Made by a program: the position numbers and the translations under genes
Notes under the pieces: generated by a model
What the model saw: only the letters and a program-made list of their open reading frames with translations
Databases searched by the model: none
What the model was told of the DNA's origin: nothing
Source: RGIG8775 sp045660295
GTDB taxonomy: Bacteria > Bacillota > Clostridia > Oscillospirales > CAG-272
Assembly: GCA_045660295.1 (NCBI GenBank)
Contig: JAZRDN010000043.1
Location: 124,001 to 188,000 of the forward strand
Direction: 5' to 3'
DNA length: 64,000 bases
In this document: positions 33,747 through 42,623 of the stretch, piece by piece
Numbering within the stretch: the first letter of the stretch is position 1
Layout: every line of letters begins with the position of its first letter

Positions 33747-33863
33747 ATCTTTGGGGATTGGTGAGATTCCATACCGGTGGTAAAGCCCACGAGCGTGACC
33801 TTTGGGTCAGGCATGAACAGGTGAGATTCCTGTGCCGACGGTAAAGTCCGGATAGAAAAAGAT
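33747..33863 (+). promoter_or_regulatory. FMN riboswitch (RFN element)
   Basis: Diagnostic RFN blocks are present in order: GGTGAGATTCC, ACCGGTGGTAAAGCCC, CACGAGC, CAGGTGAGATTCCTG, TGCCGACGGTAAAGTCCGGAT. The closing P1 stem is ATCTTT (33747-33752) with AAAGAT (33858-33863). With FMN bound, the downstream terminator should form and ribU be shut off. Confidence 0.96.
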
Positions 33864-33882
33864 AAAAAAGCAGGATTATTGT

Positions 33883-33905
33883 GCCCCGAATATCGGGGCT
33901 TTTTT
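33883..33905 (+). terminator. Riboswitch terminator before ribU
   Basis: 7-bp stem GCCCCGA (33883-33889) with TCGGGGC (33893-33899) and six T. It is the expression platform of the FMN riboswitch, controlling transcription rather than translation. Confidence 0.88.
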
Positions 33906-33981
33906 GCATTTGCCTTTTTGAGCATAGTATGTAGAAGTAATCAACTTTTTTACCTTTACTGCTTGATGAAAGGAAAATATT

Positions 33982-34647
33982 ATGAATAACAACTTGATAA
34001 AATCCCGTGAGCGGGTAAAAAGACTTGTATTTATCGCTTTGTTTACTGCGTTGGCGTTTTCGTCAACCCTGGTAATACATCCTAAAGTTCTTTTTCTTAC
34101 ATTTGATGTTAAAGATGCTATTATTACTTTAGCGGCAATGGCATTTGGTCCTGCTGCGGGAGTTTTGATCTCTTTTCTTGTGGCGCTTATAGAATTGATA
34201 ACCATAAGCGAAACAGGAATATACGGATTTATAATGAACTTTTGTAGCTCGGCAGTGTTTTCTGCCACCGCAAGTTTGATATATAAGTATAAGAAAACCT
34301 TGTTTGGAGGAATTGTCGGTCTTGTGTCCTCGGTTTTCGCTACTACGGCGTTTATGATGCTTGCCAATATGCTTGTAACGCCTTTGTTTATTGAAACCTC
34401 AACAGACGAGGTCTTGAAAATGATTCCTACTATACTTTTGCCCTTTAACTTCCTTAAAGCGGTAGCTAACGCCGCGTTGGTTATCGGATTTTATAAGCCT
34501 GTTTCCAATGCCCTTAAAGCGGTGGGAGCTATAAAACGCAAGGAAGATGAAAAGCTTAAATTTGATAAAAAAACCGTAATATTGCTTTTGTGCGCTGCCG
34601 CAATTTCGGCAACGGCGATAGTGATAATGTTTGTCGTGATGGGATAA
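33982..34647 (+). CDS. ribU: Riboflavin ECF transporter substrate-binding subunit
   Basis: 221 residues, about six membrane helices (LVFIALFTALAFSSTLVIH, AIITLAAMAFGPAAGVLISFLVALIEL, GIYGFIMNFCSSAVFSATASLIY, GGIVGLVSSVFATTAFMMLANM, FLKAVANAALVIGFY, VILLLCAAAISATAIVIMFVV), fitting the S component of energy-coupling-factor transporters. The FMN riboswitch upstream makes riboflavin (or FMN) the likely substrate. The T component and ATPases must be encoded elsewhere, as is normal for group II ECF systems. AAAGG precedes the ATG. Confidence 0.93.
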   Translation: MNNNLIKSRERVKRLVFIALFTALAFSSTLVIHPKVLFLTFDVKDAIITLAAMAFGPAAGVLISFLVALIELITISETGIYGFIMNFCSSAVFSATASLIYKYKKTLFGGIVGLVSSVFATTAFMMLANMLVTPLFIETSTDEVLKMIPTILLPFNFLKAVANAALVIGFYKPVSNALKAVGAIKRKEDEKLKFDKKTVILLLCAAAISATAIVIMFVVMG

Positions 34648-34762
34648 TTTGCGCGAATCCGCGTGAATATACATATCAAATCGAACTGTGTATAGAATAA
34701 AGTGCTGAATTGCGGGGGTGTAATATCTCCGCAATTCTTTTTTCTTTTTTTGTAAAAAACTA

Positions 34763-34791
34763 TTGAAATATAGTGAAAAATATGATATACT
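34763..34791 (+). promoter_or_regulatory. Promoter of the metK leader
   Basis: TTGAAA (34763-34768), 17-bp spacer, TATACT (34786-34791), ending about 20 bases before the SAM aptamer. Confidence 0.8.
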
Positions 34792-34810
34792 ATATAAGTA
34801 AATAATATAA

Positions 34811-34896
34811 TCTTATCAAGAGTGGTGGAGTGACTGGCACTGTGAAACCCGGCAACCTGCTTTTAAAGCAAGGTGCTAAATCCCGAGAGATGAGAC
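34811..34896 (+). promoter_or_regulatory. SAM-I riboswitch (S box)
   Basis: S-box blocks in order: TCTTATCAAGAG, GGTGGAGTGACTGGC, TGTGAAACCCGGCAACC, AAGGTGCTAAATCCC, GAGAGATGAGA. The P1 helix pairs CTTATC with GATGAG (one wobble). High SAM should favour the terminator that follows and stop metK expression. Confidence 0.96.
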
Positions 34897-34900
34897 GTGT

Positions 34901-34926
34901 GTCCTCCCTCGGCGGAGGGCTTTTTT
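34901..34926 (+). terminator. SAM riboswitch terminator
   Basis: CCCTC/GAGGG stem with alternatives (34901-34920) and six T (34921-34926). It lies 305 bases before metK, far more than usual, because of the inserted repeat element. Confidence 0.85.
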
Positions 34927-34931
34927 GTGCC

Positions 34932-35207
34932 TATGCAAGAGAGAATAATCCGAACCCGCCCTGAAGCCTGAATTTTCAGTGCTTTATGGCACTTGTCTCA
35001 CTTGCAAAGTCCCACTTGGCGGCGTTCGCCAAGCACCAAAACCATCAGAAAATTAAGGCCCCGGGGTCTACGAGTTTTGAAAATCAAAGATTGAGGATAG
35101 GCAAGGAAAATTTCTGCGGTAATATGCGGATATTGCAAAGAAATTTTCCGAAGCATATACCAATGTTTGATTTTCAAAACCGAGTTCGGATTATTCTCTC
35201 TTGCATA
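34932..35207. repeat. Inverted-repeat (MITE-like) element in the metK leader
   Basis: Perfect 24-bp inverted ends at 34932-34955 and 35184-35207 (cores GCAAGAGAGAATAATCC and its complement). Nested inside are a perfect 15-bp pair (35074-35088 with 35166-35180, GTTTTGAAAATCAAA) and an 11-bp pair (35105-35115 with 35139-35149). No protein is encoded. The left part (34935-35010) has a diverged copy at 53911-53985. Size, ends and lack of coding fit a non-autonomous element; no clear target duplication is visible. Confidence 0.75.
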
Positions 35208-35231
35208 AACACCAAAAGAAAGGAAATTAAA

Positions 35232-36416
35232 ATGGAAAAAATTCTCTTTACGAGTGAGTCTGTGACAGAAGGACATCCCGATAAAATCTGTGATAAAATC
35301 TCGGACGCGATACTTGACGATATTCTTCGCCAAGACCCTAATTCCAGAGTTGCCTGCGAGACCTGCTGTACTACGGGTCTTGTTATGGTCATGGGTGAGA
35401 TTACAACTAATGCTTATGTTGATATTCAAGGAATTGTTCGCGAAACTGTCAGAAAGATAGGATATGACCGCGCTAAATATGGATTTGATTGCGATAGCTG
35501 TGCTGTTCTCAACTCTATTCACGAGCAGTCGCCCGATATCGCTCTCGGCGTTGATAAATCCTATGAGGCAAAGGGCGGCGAGACTGCTGATGAGTTCGAT
35601 ACAGGAGCCGGAGACCAAGGACTTATGTTCGGCTATGCTTGCGACGAGACACCCGAGCTTATGCCCCTTCCCATTTCTCTCGCTCATAAGATGGCTAAGA
35701 GACTCACTGATGTGAGAAAGGACGGTACGCTGGCTTATCTCAGACCCGACGGAAAAACGCAGGTGACTGTCGAATACGTTGACGGTGTTCCCGCAAGAGT
35801 CGATACAGTTGTAGTGTCCTCTCAGCATAGCGCCGACGTTGAACTGGCGACTATCCGTGAGGATATAATCGAAAACGTTATCAAGCCCATCGTTCCCGCA
35901 GAGCTTTTTGACGAAAATACAAAGATATACGTCAACCCCACAGGTCGCTTTGTTGTGGGTGGTCCCGCGGGTGATACAGGTCTTACAGGACGTAAGATAA
36001 TCGTTGATACATACGGCGGCTACTCTCGCCACGGCGGCGGTGCCTTCTCGGGTAAGGACCCCACAAAGGTTGACCGTTCCGCTTCCTATGCGGCGAGATA
36101 TATCGCAAAGAACGTTGTGGCGGCAGGACTCGCAAAGAAGTGCGAGGTGCAGGTGGCTTACGCTATCGGTGTCGCAAAGCCCGTCTCGGTGCTTGTTGAT
36201 ACATTTGGTACGGCTGTGGTTGACGAGGCAAAGATCGCTGAAGCGGTCAATAAGTATGTTGATCTCCGTCCCGCGGCCATTATAAAGAAGTTCGAGCTTC
36301 GCAAGCCTATCTATTCCGAGCTTGCGGCATACGGACATATGGGCAGAGAGGATCTTGGTGTAAGCTGGGAAAAGACCGATCTTGCCGAAATTCTTAAGGC
36401 AGAGCTTCTTAAGTAA
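35232..36416 (+). CDS. metK: S-adenosylmethionine synthetase
   Basis: 394 residues; makes SAM from methionine and ATP. FTSESVTEGHPDKICDKISDAILD at the start (ATP site), GAGDQGLMFGYACDET, the P-loop-like FVVGGPAGDTGLTGRKIIVDTYGG, GGGAFSGKDPTKVDRSASY and the C-terminal EKTDLAE block. ATG 35232 is preceded by AAAGGA; a longer open frame reaches back into the repeat element and is rejected since all homologous positions begin at MEKILFTSES. Controlled by the SAM-I riboswitch at 34811, so the product feeds back on its gene. Confidence 0.98.
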   Translation: MEKILFTSESVTEGHPDKICDKISDAILDDILRQDPNSRVACETCCTTGLVMVMGEITTNAYVDIQGIVRETVRKIGYDRAKYGFDCDSCAVLNSIHEQSPDIALGVDKSYEAKGGETADEFDTGAGDQGLMFGYACDETPELMPLPISLAHKMAKRLTDVRKDGTLAYLRPDGKTQVTVEYVDGVPARVDTVVVSSQHSADVELATIREDIIENVIKPIVPAELFDENTKIYVNPTGRFVVGGPAGDTGLTGRKIIVDTYGGYSRHGGGAFSGKDPTKVDRSASYAARYIAKNVVAAGLAKKCEVQVAYAIGVAKPVSVLVDTFGTAVVDEAKIAEAVNKYVDLRPAAIIKKFELRKPIYSELAAYGHMGREDLGVSWEKTDLAEILKAELLK

Positions 36417-36475
36417 TCGAAAATAAATCAAATTGACCTTGAAATGCATATCCTTTGTGTTAGGAGGGTAAATCT

Positions 36476-36769
36476 ATGTATTTCGAGGTCTTTTTGGAAA
36501 TAATCGTTGCAATATTCGCGGTTTTCGGGCTTTTTTGCCTGATAAAGCTTGTAGATGTGATCTGGTTCGGGTGCGATAACGTGCGCGTGACGGTGGAGGT
36601 TGACACCCCCGATACCGTTGTGTACATCGACGACTTTTTGAAGGAAGCCGAAACCACCTGCCTTGTGTGGGGCGGACGCGAGATAGCGGTTCTAGTCAGA
36701 AGCGAATTCGCGGACGAAAATCTGTTAAAAAAGCTGGAGCAAAAACGCGTAAAATATTACATAATTTGA
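36476..36769 (+). CDS. Small membrane protein of unknown function
   Basis: 97 residues: an N-terminal membrane helix (about residues 4-26, VFLEIIVAIFAVFGLFCLIK) followed by a short soluble domain (VTVEVDTPDTVVYIDDF ... LVRSEFADENLLKKLEQKRVKYYII). TTAGGAGGG precedes the ATG, so it is very probably translated. It sits 23 bases before recD2 and may be cotranscribed. I do not recognise a family. Confidence 0.7.
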   Translation: MYFEVFLEIIVAIFAVFGLFCLIKLVDVIWFGCDNVRVTVEVDTPDTVVYIDDFLKEAETTCLVWGGREIAVLVRSEFADENLLKKLEQKRVKYYII

Positions 36770-36792
36770 AAAATAAACGGAGGTGAGCGACT

Positions 36793-39018
36793 GTGACAGA
36801 TGAAATGCCGATAAACACTCAAGGGCTTGAAAAATTTTCGGGTATCGTTGAGTCTGTGATATATTCAAACGAAGAAAACGGCTACGGCATTTTTGATTTC
36901 GCCATAGACACCAACGAGCTTGTAACCATAGTCGGCACGCTTCCGTATATCTGCGAGGGCGACTCGCTTACCGTTTACGGCAAGTGGGTAAATAACCCAA
37001 AATACGGCGCTCAGTTCAAGGTTGAGCAGTATGAAAAAATAATGCCCGCCGATTCGGCGGCAATTTTGAAATATCTTTCGTCGCGAGCTATAAAGGGGAT
37101 AGGACCCAAAACAGCCCAGAGAATAGTTGAGAAGTTCGGCGAGGATACATTTGAGGTTATGGAAAATCACCCCGACTGGCTTGCCGATATCAATGGAATA
37201 TCCTATAAAAAGGCTATGGAGATCTCAGAGGATTTCAAGAAAAAAGCGGGAATGAGAGCCTCGATGATGTTCTTTAGGAATTATTTCGGCACGACCATGA
37301 CCGTGAAGATATATCAGAAATGGGGAAGCAGGGCGGTGGATATCGCCAAGAATAACCCCTATCGCCTTTGCGAGGATATAGAAGGCGTTGGTTTTGAAAA
37401 GGCAGACGAGATAGCGAGATCGCTGGGGCTTGAGGAGGATTCCGCCGAGAGAATAATGGGCGGAGTGCGCTACGTTCTCACCTATAACGCAGGGCAGAAC
37501 GGTCATACCTGCCTTCCTTACGGCAAGCTTACGGGCGCGGCGGCGATGATGCTTGGTGTTCCCGAGGAGAAAGCGAGCGCCGCGGTAGACGCTCTCGTGG
37601 GTCAGCAAAAGCTGGCGTATTCTGTTTACGACGGTGAAAAATACGTGTTCGACCGTGTGATGTACGATAGCGAAAAATTTATTGCCGAAAAATTGGTGGA
37701 CATAAACAGAAACTGCATAAACGCCGATATTTCGGATATACGCAGTTATATCGTGCGCGAGGAGCTTGAAAACGGTATAAAATATGCCGAGCTTCAGCGC
37801 AAGGCGATTACCGAAGCCATGAGCAACGGCGTTATGATACTCACGGGTGGTCCCGGTACGGGTAAGACTACCGTTGTTCGTGCGCTTTTGAAAATATTCA
37901 AGGGTATGGGAATGAAGGTGGCGCTGGCAGCGCCTACGGGACGCGCGGCGAAGCGGCTTTCGGAATCCACCTCAAACGAGGCTAAGACCATACACAGAAT
38001 GCTTGAAATGAACTACGATTCCGGCAACTTCTGCTTCTTGCGTGACGAGAAAAATTACCTTGATGAAAACGTAATAATAATAGACGAGGCTTCTATGGCG
38101 GATACCCCGCTTTTCTGCGCGCTTCTGAAAGCCATTAAGCCCGGGGCGAGACTGATTATAATCGGAGACGCTAATCAGCTTCCGTCCGTTGGCGCGGGCA
38201 ACGTGCTTCGCGATATCATTGACTGCGGACGTTTTGTTACCGTCGAGCTTACCGAAATATTCAGACAGGCTGAAAAGAGCCTTATCATAACTAACGCGCA
38301 TAGAATAAATTCGGGCGAAATGCCTGTGCTTGGCGCTAACGATAACGACTTCTTCTTCCTTCCGCGTAAAAGCGATGCAGAAATCGCTTATACAGTGGTG
38401 GACCTGTGTAAAAACCGACTCCCAAAAGCATACGGAGTAGAAGCGGCTAACGGAATTCAGGTCATCTCGCCCTCAAGAAAGGGCGCCGGCGGAACTGATA
38501 ACCTCAATGTACAACTGCAGTCGGCGCTCAATCCCGCCCCGAAAAATGATTCGGGATATTCTCACAGAGGGCGAACTTTCCGCGTGGGCGATAAGGTCAT
38601 GCAGACTAAGAATAACTACCAGATAGAGTGGGAAAAGGGCACTAAAAAGGGTCTCGGTGTTTTTAACGGAGATATCGGTGAAATAATTGATATAAACGTC
38701 AGAGACAGAGTTATGACTATCCGATTTGACGATAGAACAGTGAGATACGACATGTCAATGCTCGACGACCTTGAGCACGCCTACGCTATTACCGTGCATA
38801 AGAGTCAGGGAAGCGAATACCCCATTGTTATAATCCCCGCGTACGGCGCTCCGCCTCCGCTTCTGACCAGAAATCTTTTCTATACCGCTGTTACGAGAGC
38901 GCAGAAAATGGTTATAATCGTGGGGCGTGAGGATATTGTGGAGACAATGGTGAACAGTAACCGACAGACTATGCGTTATACTTGCCTGTGCAAACGGCTG
39001 AGTGTGAAAAAATTATGA
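36793..39018 (+). CDS. recD2: RecD2-type DNA helicase
   Basis: 741 residues, a 5 prime to 3 prime superfamily 1B helicase found without RecBC in Firmicutes. An N-terminal OB-like region (FSGIVESVIYSNEENGYGIF), a helix-hairpin-helix section (AIKGIGPKTAQRIVEKFGED), then Walker A GGPGTGKTTVV, Walker B VIIIDEASMADTPLF, QLPSVGAGNVL, and the C-terminal helicase motif VHKSQGSEYPIVIIP with RAQKMVIIVG. Initiation is from GTG at 36793, 6 bases after GGAGGTGA. It acts in repair and at stalled forks. Its TGA overlaps the ATG of comF. Confidence 0.95.
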   Translation: MTDEMPINTQGLEKFSGIVESVIYSNEENGYGIFDFAIDTNELVTIVGTLPYICEGDSLTVYGKWVNNPKYGAQFKVEQYEKIMPADSAAILKYLSSRAIKGIGPKTAQRIVEKFGEDTFEVMENHPDWLADINGISYKKAMEISEDFKKKAGMRASMMFFRNYFGTTMTVKIYQKWGSRAVDIAKNNPYRLCEDIEGVGFEKADEIARSLGLEEDSAERIMGGVRYVLTYNAGQNGHTCLPYGKLTGAAAMMLGVPEEKASAAVDALVGQQKLAYSVYDGEKYVFDRVMYDSEKFIAEKLVDINRNCINADISDIRSYIVREELENGIKYAELQRKAITEAMSNGVMILTGGPGTGKTTVVRALLKIFKGMGMKVALAAPTGRAAKRLSESTSNEAKTIHRMLEMNYDSGNFCFLRDEKNYLDENVIIIDEASMADTPLFCALLKAIKPGARLIIIGDANQLPSVGAGNVLRDIIDCGRFVTVELTEIFRQAEKSLIITNAHRINSGEMPVLGANDNDFFFLPRKSDAEIAYTVVDLCKNRLPKAYGVEAANGIQVISPSRKGAGGTDNLNVQLQSALNPAPKNDSGYSHRGRTFRVGDKVMQTKNNYQIEWEKGTKKGLGVFNGDIGEIIDINVRDRVMTIRFDDRTVRYDMSMLDDLEHAYAITVHKSQGSEYPIVIIPAYGAPPPLLTRNLFYTAVTRAQKMVIIVGREDIVETMVNSNRQTMRYTCLCKRLSVKKL

Positions 39019-39791
39019 AAGAAAACACCTTTGGCAGACTTTTGAAAAATCTTTTGTTTCCGCCTAAGTGCGTGGCGTGCAGAGAGTTTATTCAAAAGGA
39101 TCTGCTTGATAAGTGCGAGATACCGCTCTGCGAAAAATGCCGCGCTAAATGGGAGCGCGAGAAGCTTGACAGGTGTCCCGATTGTGAGCTTGAAATGACC
39201 GTTTGTAACTGCGGCTCACGTATATTGGATAAAGTCGGAGTGACCGATACCGTTAAATTGGTGAATTATTCGGTCAGGCAGAAAAGCGTAGGAAAGAGCG
39301 CCGTGCTTTATATGAAGAAGCACAAAAGCTCGGTGGCTTTTGACTATTTCGCCGCGCAGCTTTCGTTTGCGGTGAGCAGAAAAATAAAAGAATACGGCAA
39401 CTCGGTTATAGCCTACGTTCCAAGAAGCGAAAAAAGTGTGTCGGAATACGGCTTTGACCAGTCAAAGCTGCTTGCGGACAGGCTTGCCGATAAGTGCGGC
39501 GTAGAATGTTTGAATTTGTTTTTTAGAATACCGAGAAAGAGCGTCGAACAGAAGAAGCTGAATCTTTCGGACCGATTTGGAAACGCAAAAGGGCTTTACG
39601 AGCTTGACGAAAGGGTAACTTCAAGACTCGAAGGAATAAAGTGCGTGGTGATAGTTGACGACGTGATAACCTCGGGCGCAAGCCTTTCAGCGTGTGTTGA
39701 GACCTTAAAAAGCGTGTTTGACGGTGAAATCGTTTGCGCGGCGGTGGCGAGAACGGGTAAAAAGCGAAAAAATGGTAAGAAATCAGACTGA
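39015..39791 (+). CDS. comF: ComF-family phosphoribosyltransferase-like protein
   Basis: 258 residues. N-terminal zinc-finger cysteines (CVAC, CEKC, CPDC and CNC), then the core with AYVPRSEKSVSEYGFDQSKLLADRLA, and the PRPP-binding loop CVVIVDDVITSGASLSACVETL. ComF proteins help take up single-stranded DNA during competence, linked to PriA in some species. The ATG overlaps the recD2 TGA (ATGA), so the two are translationally coupled. Other competence genes are not in view. Confidence 0.9.
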   Translation: MKENTFGRLLKNLLFPPKCVACREFIQKDLLDKCEIPLCEKCRAKWEREKLDRCPDCELEMTVCNCGSRILDKVGVTDTVKLVNYSVRQKSVGKSAVLYMKKHKSSVAFDYFAAQLSFAVSRKIKEYGNSVIAYVPRSEKSVSEYGFDQSKLLADRLADKCGVECLNLFFRIPRKSVEQKKLNLSDRFGNAKGLYELDERVTSRLEGIKCVVIVDDVITSGASLSACVETLKSVFDGEIVCAAVARTGKKRKNGKKSD

Positions 39792-39808
39792 AAATAGTTG
39801 TCCCCGTA

Positions 39809-39837
39809 TTGCATTTTTTAGAAATATATAGTATAAT
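39809..39837 (+). promoter_or_regulatory. Promoter of mreB
   Basis: TTGCAT (39809-39814), 17-bp spacer, TATAAT (39832-39837), 45 bases before the ATG. Confidence 0.8.
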
Positions 39838-39881
39838 ATAAGTTAACATAAGTGTAAAACACAAATTCACGGGAGGAGTAT

Positions 39882-40943
39882 ATGGCGGAAAAGTTTCTGG
39901 ATAAAATAAAAAACGGTATATTCAACAGTGATATAGGCATAGATTTGGGAACTGCCAACGTGTTGGTGTATGTCAAAGGGCGTGGGATAGTTCTGCATGA
40001 GCCCTCCGTGGTTATAGTTGAAAAAGAAACCGAGCAGATAGTCAAGGTTGGAGAGGAAGCCCGTAAGATATTGGGAAGAACGCCCGATAAATACGAGGTG
40101 GTAAGACCCCTTCGCGGCGGCGTTATAAGCCGTTATAACGTGACTCTGCAAATGGTTCAGCATTATATCAAGAAAGCCTGCGGAAACACAATCGTAAAGC
40201 CAAGAGTGCTTGTCTGCATACCGTCGTGCGCTACCGAGGTAGAGGAGCTTGCGGTGTGGGACGCGGCAACGCAGGCGGGCGCGAGACAGCCCTTCCTTGT
40301 GGAAGAACCGCTTGCGGCGGCTATTGGCGCCGATCTTAACGTTGACGAGGCAAAGGGCAAAATGGTGGTCGATATCGGCGGCGGAACTACCGATATAGCG
40401 GTTATATCGCTTGACGGAATAGTAAACTCCGAGTCCATAAAGATCGCGGGCGATGCCTTTGACGACGCTATCATGCGTTACGTGCGCGAAAAATACGAAC
40501 TTGTAATAGGATATACTACGGCAGAACAGATAAAAATAAGAATAGGAACTCTGTCGCAGAGTAAGGAAAATAAAAAGATAGAAGTCAAAGGGCGTTGCAT
40601 ACAAACGCGGCTTCCCAAAACAGTAACGCTTACCTCCAACGAGATGCTCGGAGCGCTGTATCAGCCTGTTACGGCGATAATAGATGCGATCTCACGTGTG
40701 ATAATGTCAACCTCCCCCGAGCTTGTGAGCGATATAATTTCCTCGGGAATAGTTATGACAGGCGGCGGAAGCCTTCTCCCCGGACTTGATAAGCTGGTGG
40801 AGCGAATAACGGGAATTCCCACAAGAGTTGCGCCCAATGCGGTTACGTGTGTGGCACTCGGTATGGGTAAATTGCTTGACACGCTGTCCGACAGGCAGGA
40901 CGGCTCTATAAGTCTCGCAAGAGAAAGAATTAAGAGAGTATAG
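39882..40943 (+). CDS. mreB: MreB/Mbl rod-shape actin homologue
   Basis: 353 residues. Actin-fold ATP motifs: IGIDLGTANVLVYVKGRG (phosphate 1), VDIGGGTTDIAVISLDG (phosphate 2), VMTGGGSLLPGLDKLVE (adenosine), and KPRVLVCIPSCATEVE. The short charged N-terminus FLDKIKNGIF resembles the membrane-binding end of MreB. It guides lateral wall synthesis. No mreC, mreD or min genes follow; pepD does, after 8 bases, so this is probably one of several mreB/mbl paralogues. Confidence 0.94.
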   Translation: MAEKFLDKIKNGIFNSDIGIDLGTANVLVYVKGRGIVLHEPSVVIVEKETEQIVKVGEEARKILGRTPDKYEVVRPLRGGVISRYNVTLQMVQHYIKKACGNTIVKPRVLVCIPSCATEVEELAVWDAATQAGARQPFLVEEPLAAAIGADLNVDEAKGKMVVDIGGGTTDIAVISLDGIVNSESIKIAGDAFDDAIMRYVREKYELVIGYTTAEQIKIRIGTLSQSKENKKIEVKGRCIQTRLPKTVTLTSNEMLGALYQPVTAIIDAISRVIMSTSPELVSDIISSGIVMTGGGSLLPGLDKLVERITGIPTRVAPNAVTCVALGMGKLLDTLSDRQDGSISLARERIKRV

Positions 40944-40951
40944 GTATAATC

Positions 40952-42394
40952 ATGGCAGATAACAGAATTGTAAACAGTGAGATAGCTCCGCTTATGTTCG
41001 AGTATTTTGAGGAGATATGTAAGATACCTCACGGCTCGGAGAACGAGGGTGCTATCGCTGAATATATAGCCGAATTCGCAAAGGCGAGAGACCTTGAGTG
41101 CTATAAGGATGAGGCAAATAACGTTCTTGTAAGAAAGAACGGCACAAAGGGCAGGGAAAACGAGGCTTACTTGCTTTTGCAGGGGCATACCGATATGGTC
41201 TGCGAAAAGGACGGCGGCGTAAATCACGATTTCACTAAGGACCCGCTTAAGCTCTATATTGATGACGAGGGCTTTTTGCGCGCGAAGGGAACTACTCTTG
41301 GCGCTGATGACGGCGTAGCGGTGGCGATAATGCTCGCCATACTTGACGGCGCGCTTGAGTCGCACCCTCCGGTTGAGTGCCTTTTCACCGCGGGCGAGGA
41401 AATAGGCATGATAGGCGCCGGAAAATTTGATTTTTCAAAACTTAAGGCAAGAAGAATGATAAATATCGACAGCGAGACCGAGGGTAAAGCGGTCGTAGGC
41501 TGCGCGGGCGGTGTCAGAAGCGAAATGATACTTCCCGTTACCCGTGTTTCCATGAATGGCGAAGGACTCCGCGTAAAGCTTGGCGGGCTCTGCGGCGGAC
41601 ATTCGGGCGAGGATATAAATAAGGGAAGAGCAAACGCAAACCGCCTTATGGGCAGACTTCTTACCGAGCTTTCCTTTAAATGTGAGTTTGGTATATCCTC
41701 GATAAACGGCGGCTCAAAGGATAATGCTATCCCCAGAGAGTGTGTTGCGGAGATATGCGTTCCCGACTTTTTTGAGGCGCTTATGGAGATAGAGGCAATA
41801 GCCAAAATCATAAGCAAAGAAATGTCCGCGGACGATAAGGGCTTTTTCTGTACGGTGGAGCACTGCGAAAAGTCGGATGTTCTTGATAAGACGAGTGCCC
41901 AAAAAACTATGCTTGGAATAAACAATACTCCTTGCGGAGTTATTGAAATGAGCAACGACGTAGAAGGACTTGTCGAGTGGTCGGCAAATCTGGGCGTGGT
42001 CGAAACGCGCGAGGGTAGCGTAAAGCTGACCTACCTCACCCGTTCGAGTATTGACGAAAGAATTGATTTTTCCATGCACATGCTTGACCGCCTTGCACAG
42101 ACGCTTGGCGGCGATGTTGGACATTTCGGAAGATATACGGGGTGGAGCTATGCCAAGACCTCTCCCGTGAGAGACGCGTATATGGCGGCTTATAAGGCTC
42201 TTTACGACAAAGATGCGGGAGCGGAGATAATCCATGCGGGTCTTGAATGCGGTCTTGTCCGCGCGAACATTCCGGATATGGATATAATCTCCATAGGACC
42301 CGATATCATCGCGCTCCATTCTCCCGGAGAAAAGCTGAATATAGCTTCTGCCGAAAGACTTTGGAGATTGCTTGAGTATATGCTTGAAAGATAA
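40952..42394 (+). CDS. pepD: Xaa-His dipeptidase (PepD, M20 family)
   Basis: 480 residues; a zinc aminoacyl-histidine dipeptidase. Metal ligands are in QGHTDMVCEK (H, D), TLGADDGVAVAI (D), FTAGEEIGMIGAG (E, E), NIDSETEG and the terminal IALHSPGEKLNI histidine; the lid domain holds GGLCGGHSGEDINKGRANAN. Length and order match PepD. No signal peptide, so cytosolic, using imported di- and tripeptides. It follows mreB by 8 bases with a weak ribosome site. Confidence 0.93.
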   Translation: MADNRIVNSEIAPLMFEYFEEICKIPHGSENEGAIAEYIAEFAKARDLECYKDEANNVLVRKNGTKGRENEAYLLLQGHTDMVCEKDGGVNHDFTKDPLKLYIDDEGFLRAKGTTLGADDGVAVAIMLAILDGALESHPPVECLFTAGEEIGMIGAGKFDFSKLKARRMINIDSETEGKAVVGCAGGVRSEMILPVTRVSMNGEGLRVKLGGLCGGHSGEDINKGRANANRLMGRLLTELSFKCEFGISSINGGSKDNAIPRECVAEICVPDFFEALMEIEAIAKIISKEMSADDKGFFCTVEHCEKSDVLDKTSAQKTMLGINNTPCGVIEMSNDVEGLVEWSANLGVVETREGSVKLTYLTRSSIDERIDFSMHMLDRLAQTLGGDVGHFGRYTGWSYAKTSPVRDAYMAAYKALYDKDAGAEIIHAGLECGLVRANIPDMDIISIGPDIIALHSPGEKLNIASAERLWRLLEYMLER

Positions 42395-42412
42395 GCATGG
42401 GGACACGTAAAA

Positions 42413-42550
42413 ATGAGAATATGTGAGCAAAAGCCCCGTGAATCGGGGCTTTTCTCAAGTAAATGGATGTTTGCGCTTTGCTTTTTGGTGTATAGCGCGG
42501 TCTATATAGCGAGATGGAATCTCCGTACGTCCGTTGTTGAGGTGGAATAA
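42413..42550 (+). pseudogene. Possible N-terminal remnant of an MFS transporter
   Basis: A 45-codon frame (ATG to TAA) whose second half, SKWMFALCFLVYSAVYIARW, reads like the first membrane helix of a major-facilitator (OPA-type) permease, after which it stops. The first part of the frame is the pepD terminator hairpin, so the homologous part is only about 42458-42550. It could be a real membrane micropeptide; a decayed gene start is my preferred reading. Confidence 0.35.
42430..42456 (+). terminator. Terminator of mreB-pepD
   Basis: Stem GCCCCG/CGGGGC with flanking AAAA and TTTT (42430-42454), 38 bases past the pepD stop. Confidence 0.75.
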
Positions 42551-42581
42551 ATTCTTCAAGTCAATTGATGAGACATAATAA

Positions 42582-42619
42582 AAAACACGCCTTTCGGATG
42601 TATCCGCAGGGCGTGTTTT
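42582..42619 (-). terminator. Terminator of the minus-strand FolC-like operon
   Basis: Stem AAAACACGCC (42582-42591) with GGCGTGTTTT (42610-42619) and an inner CGGAT/ATCCG; the minus-strand reading ends in a T-run. Confidence 0.75.
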
Positions 42620-42623
42620 GATT

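Noticed and set aside
34986..35231. N-terminal extension of metK into the leader
   Set aside because: It runs through the inverted-repeat element and precedes the AAAGGA site; MetK homology starts exactly at 35232.
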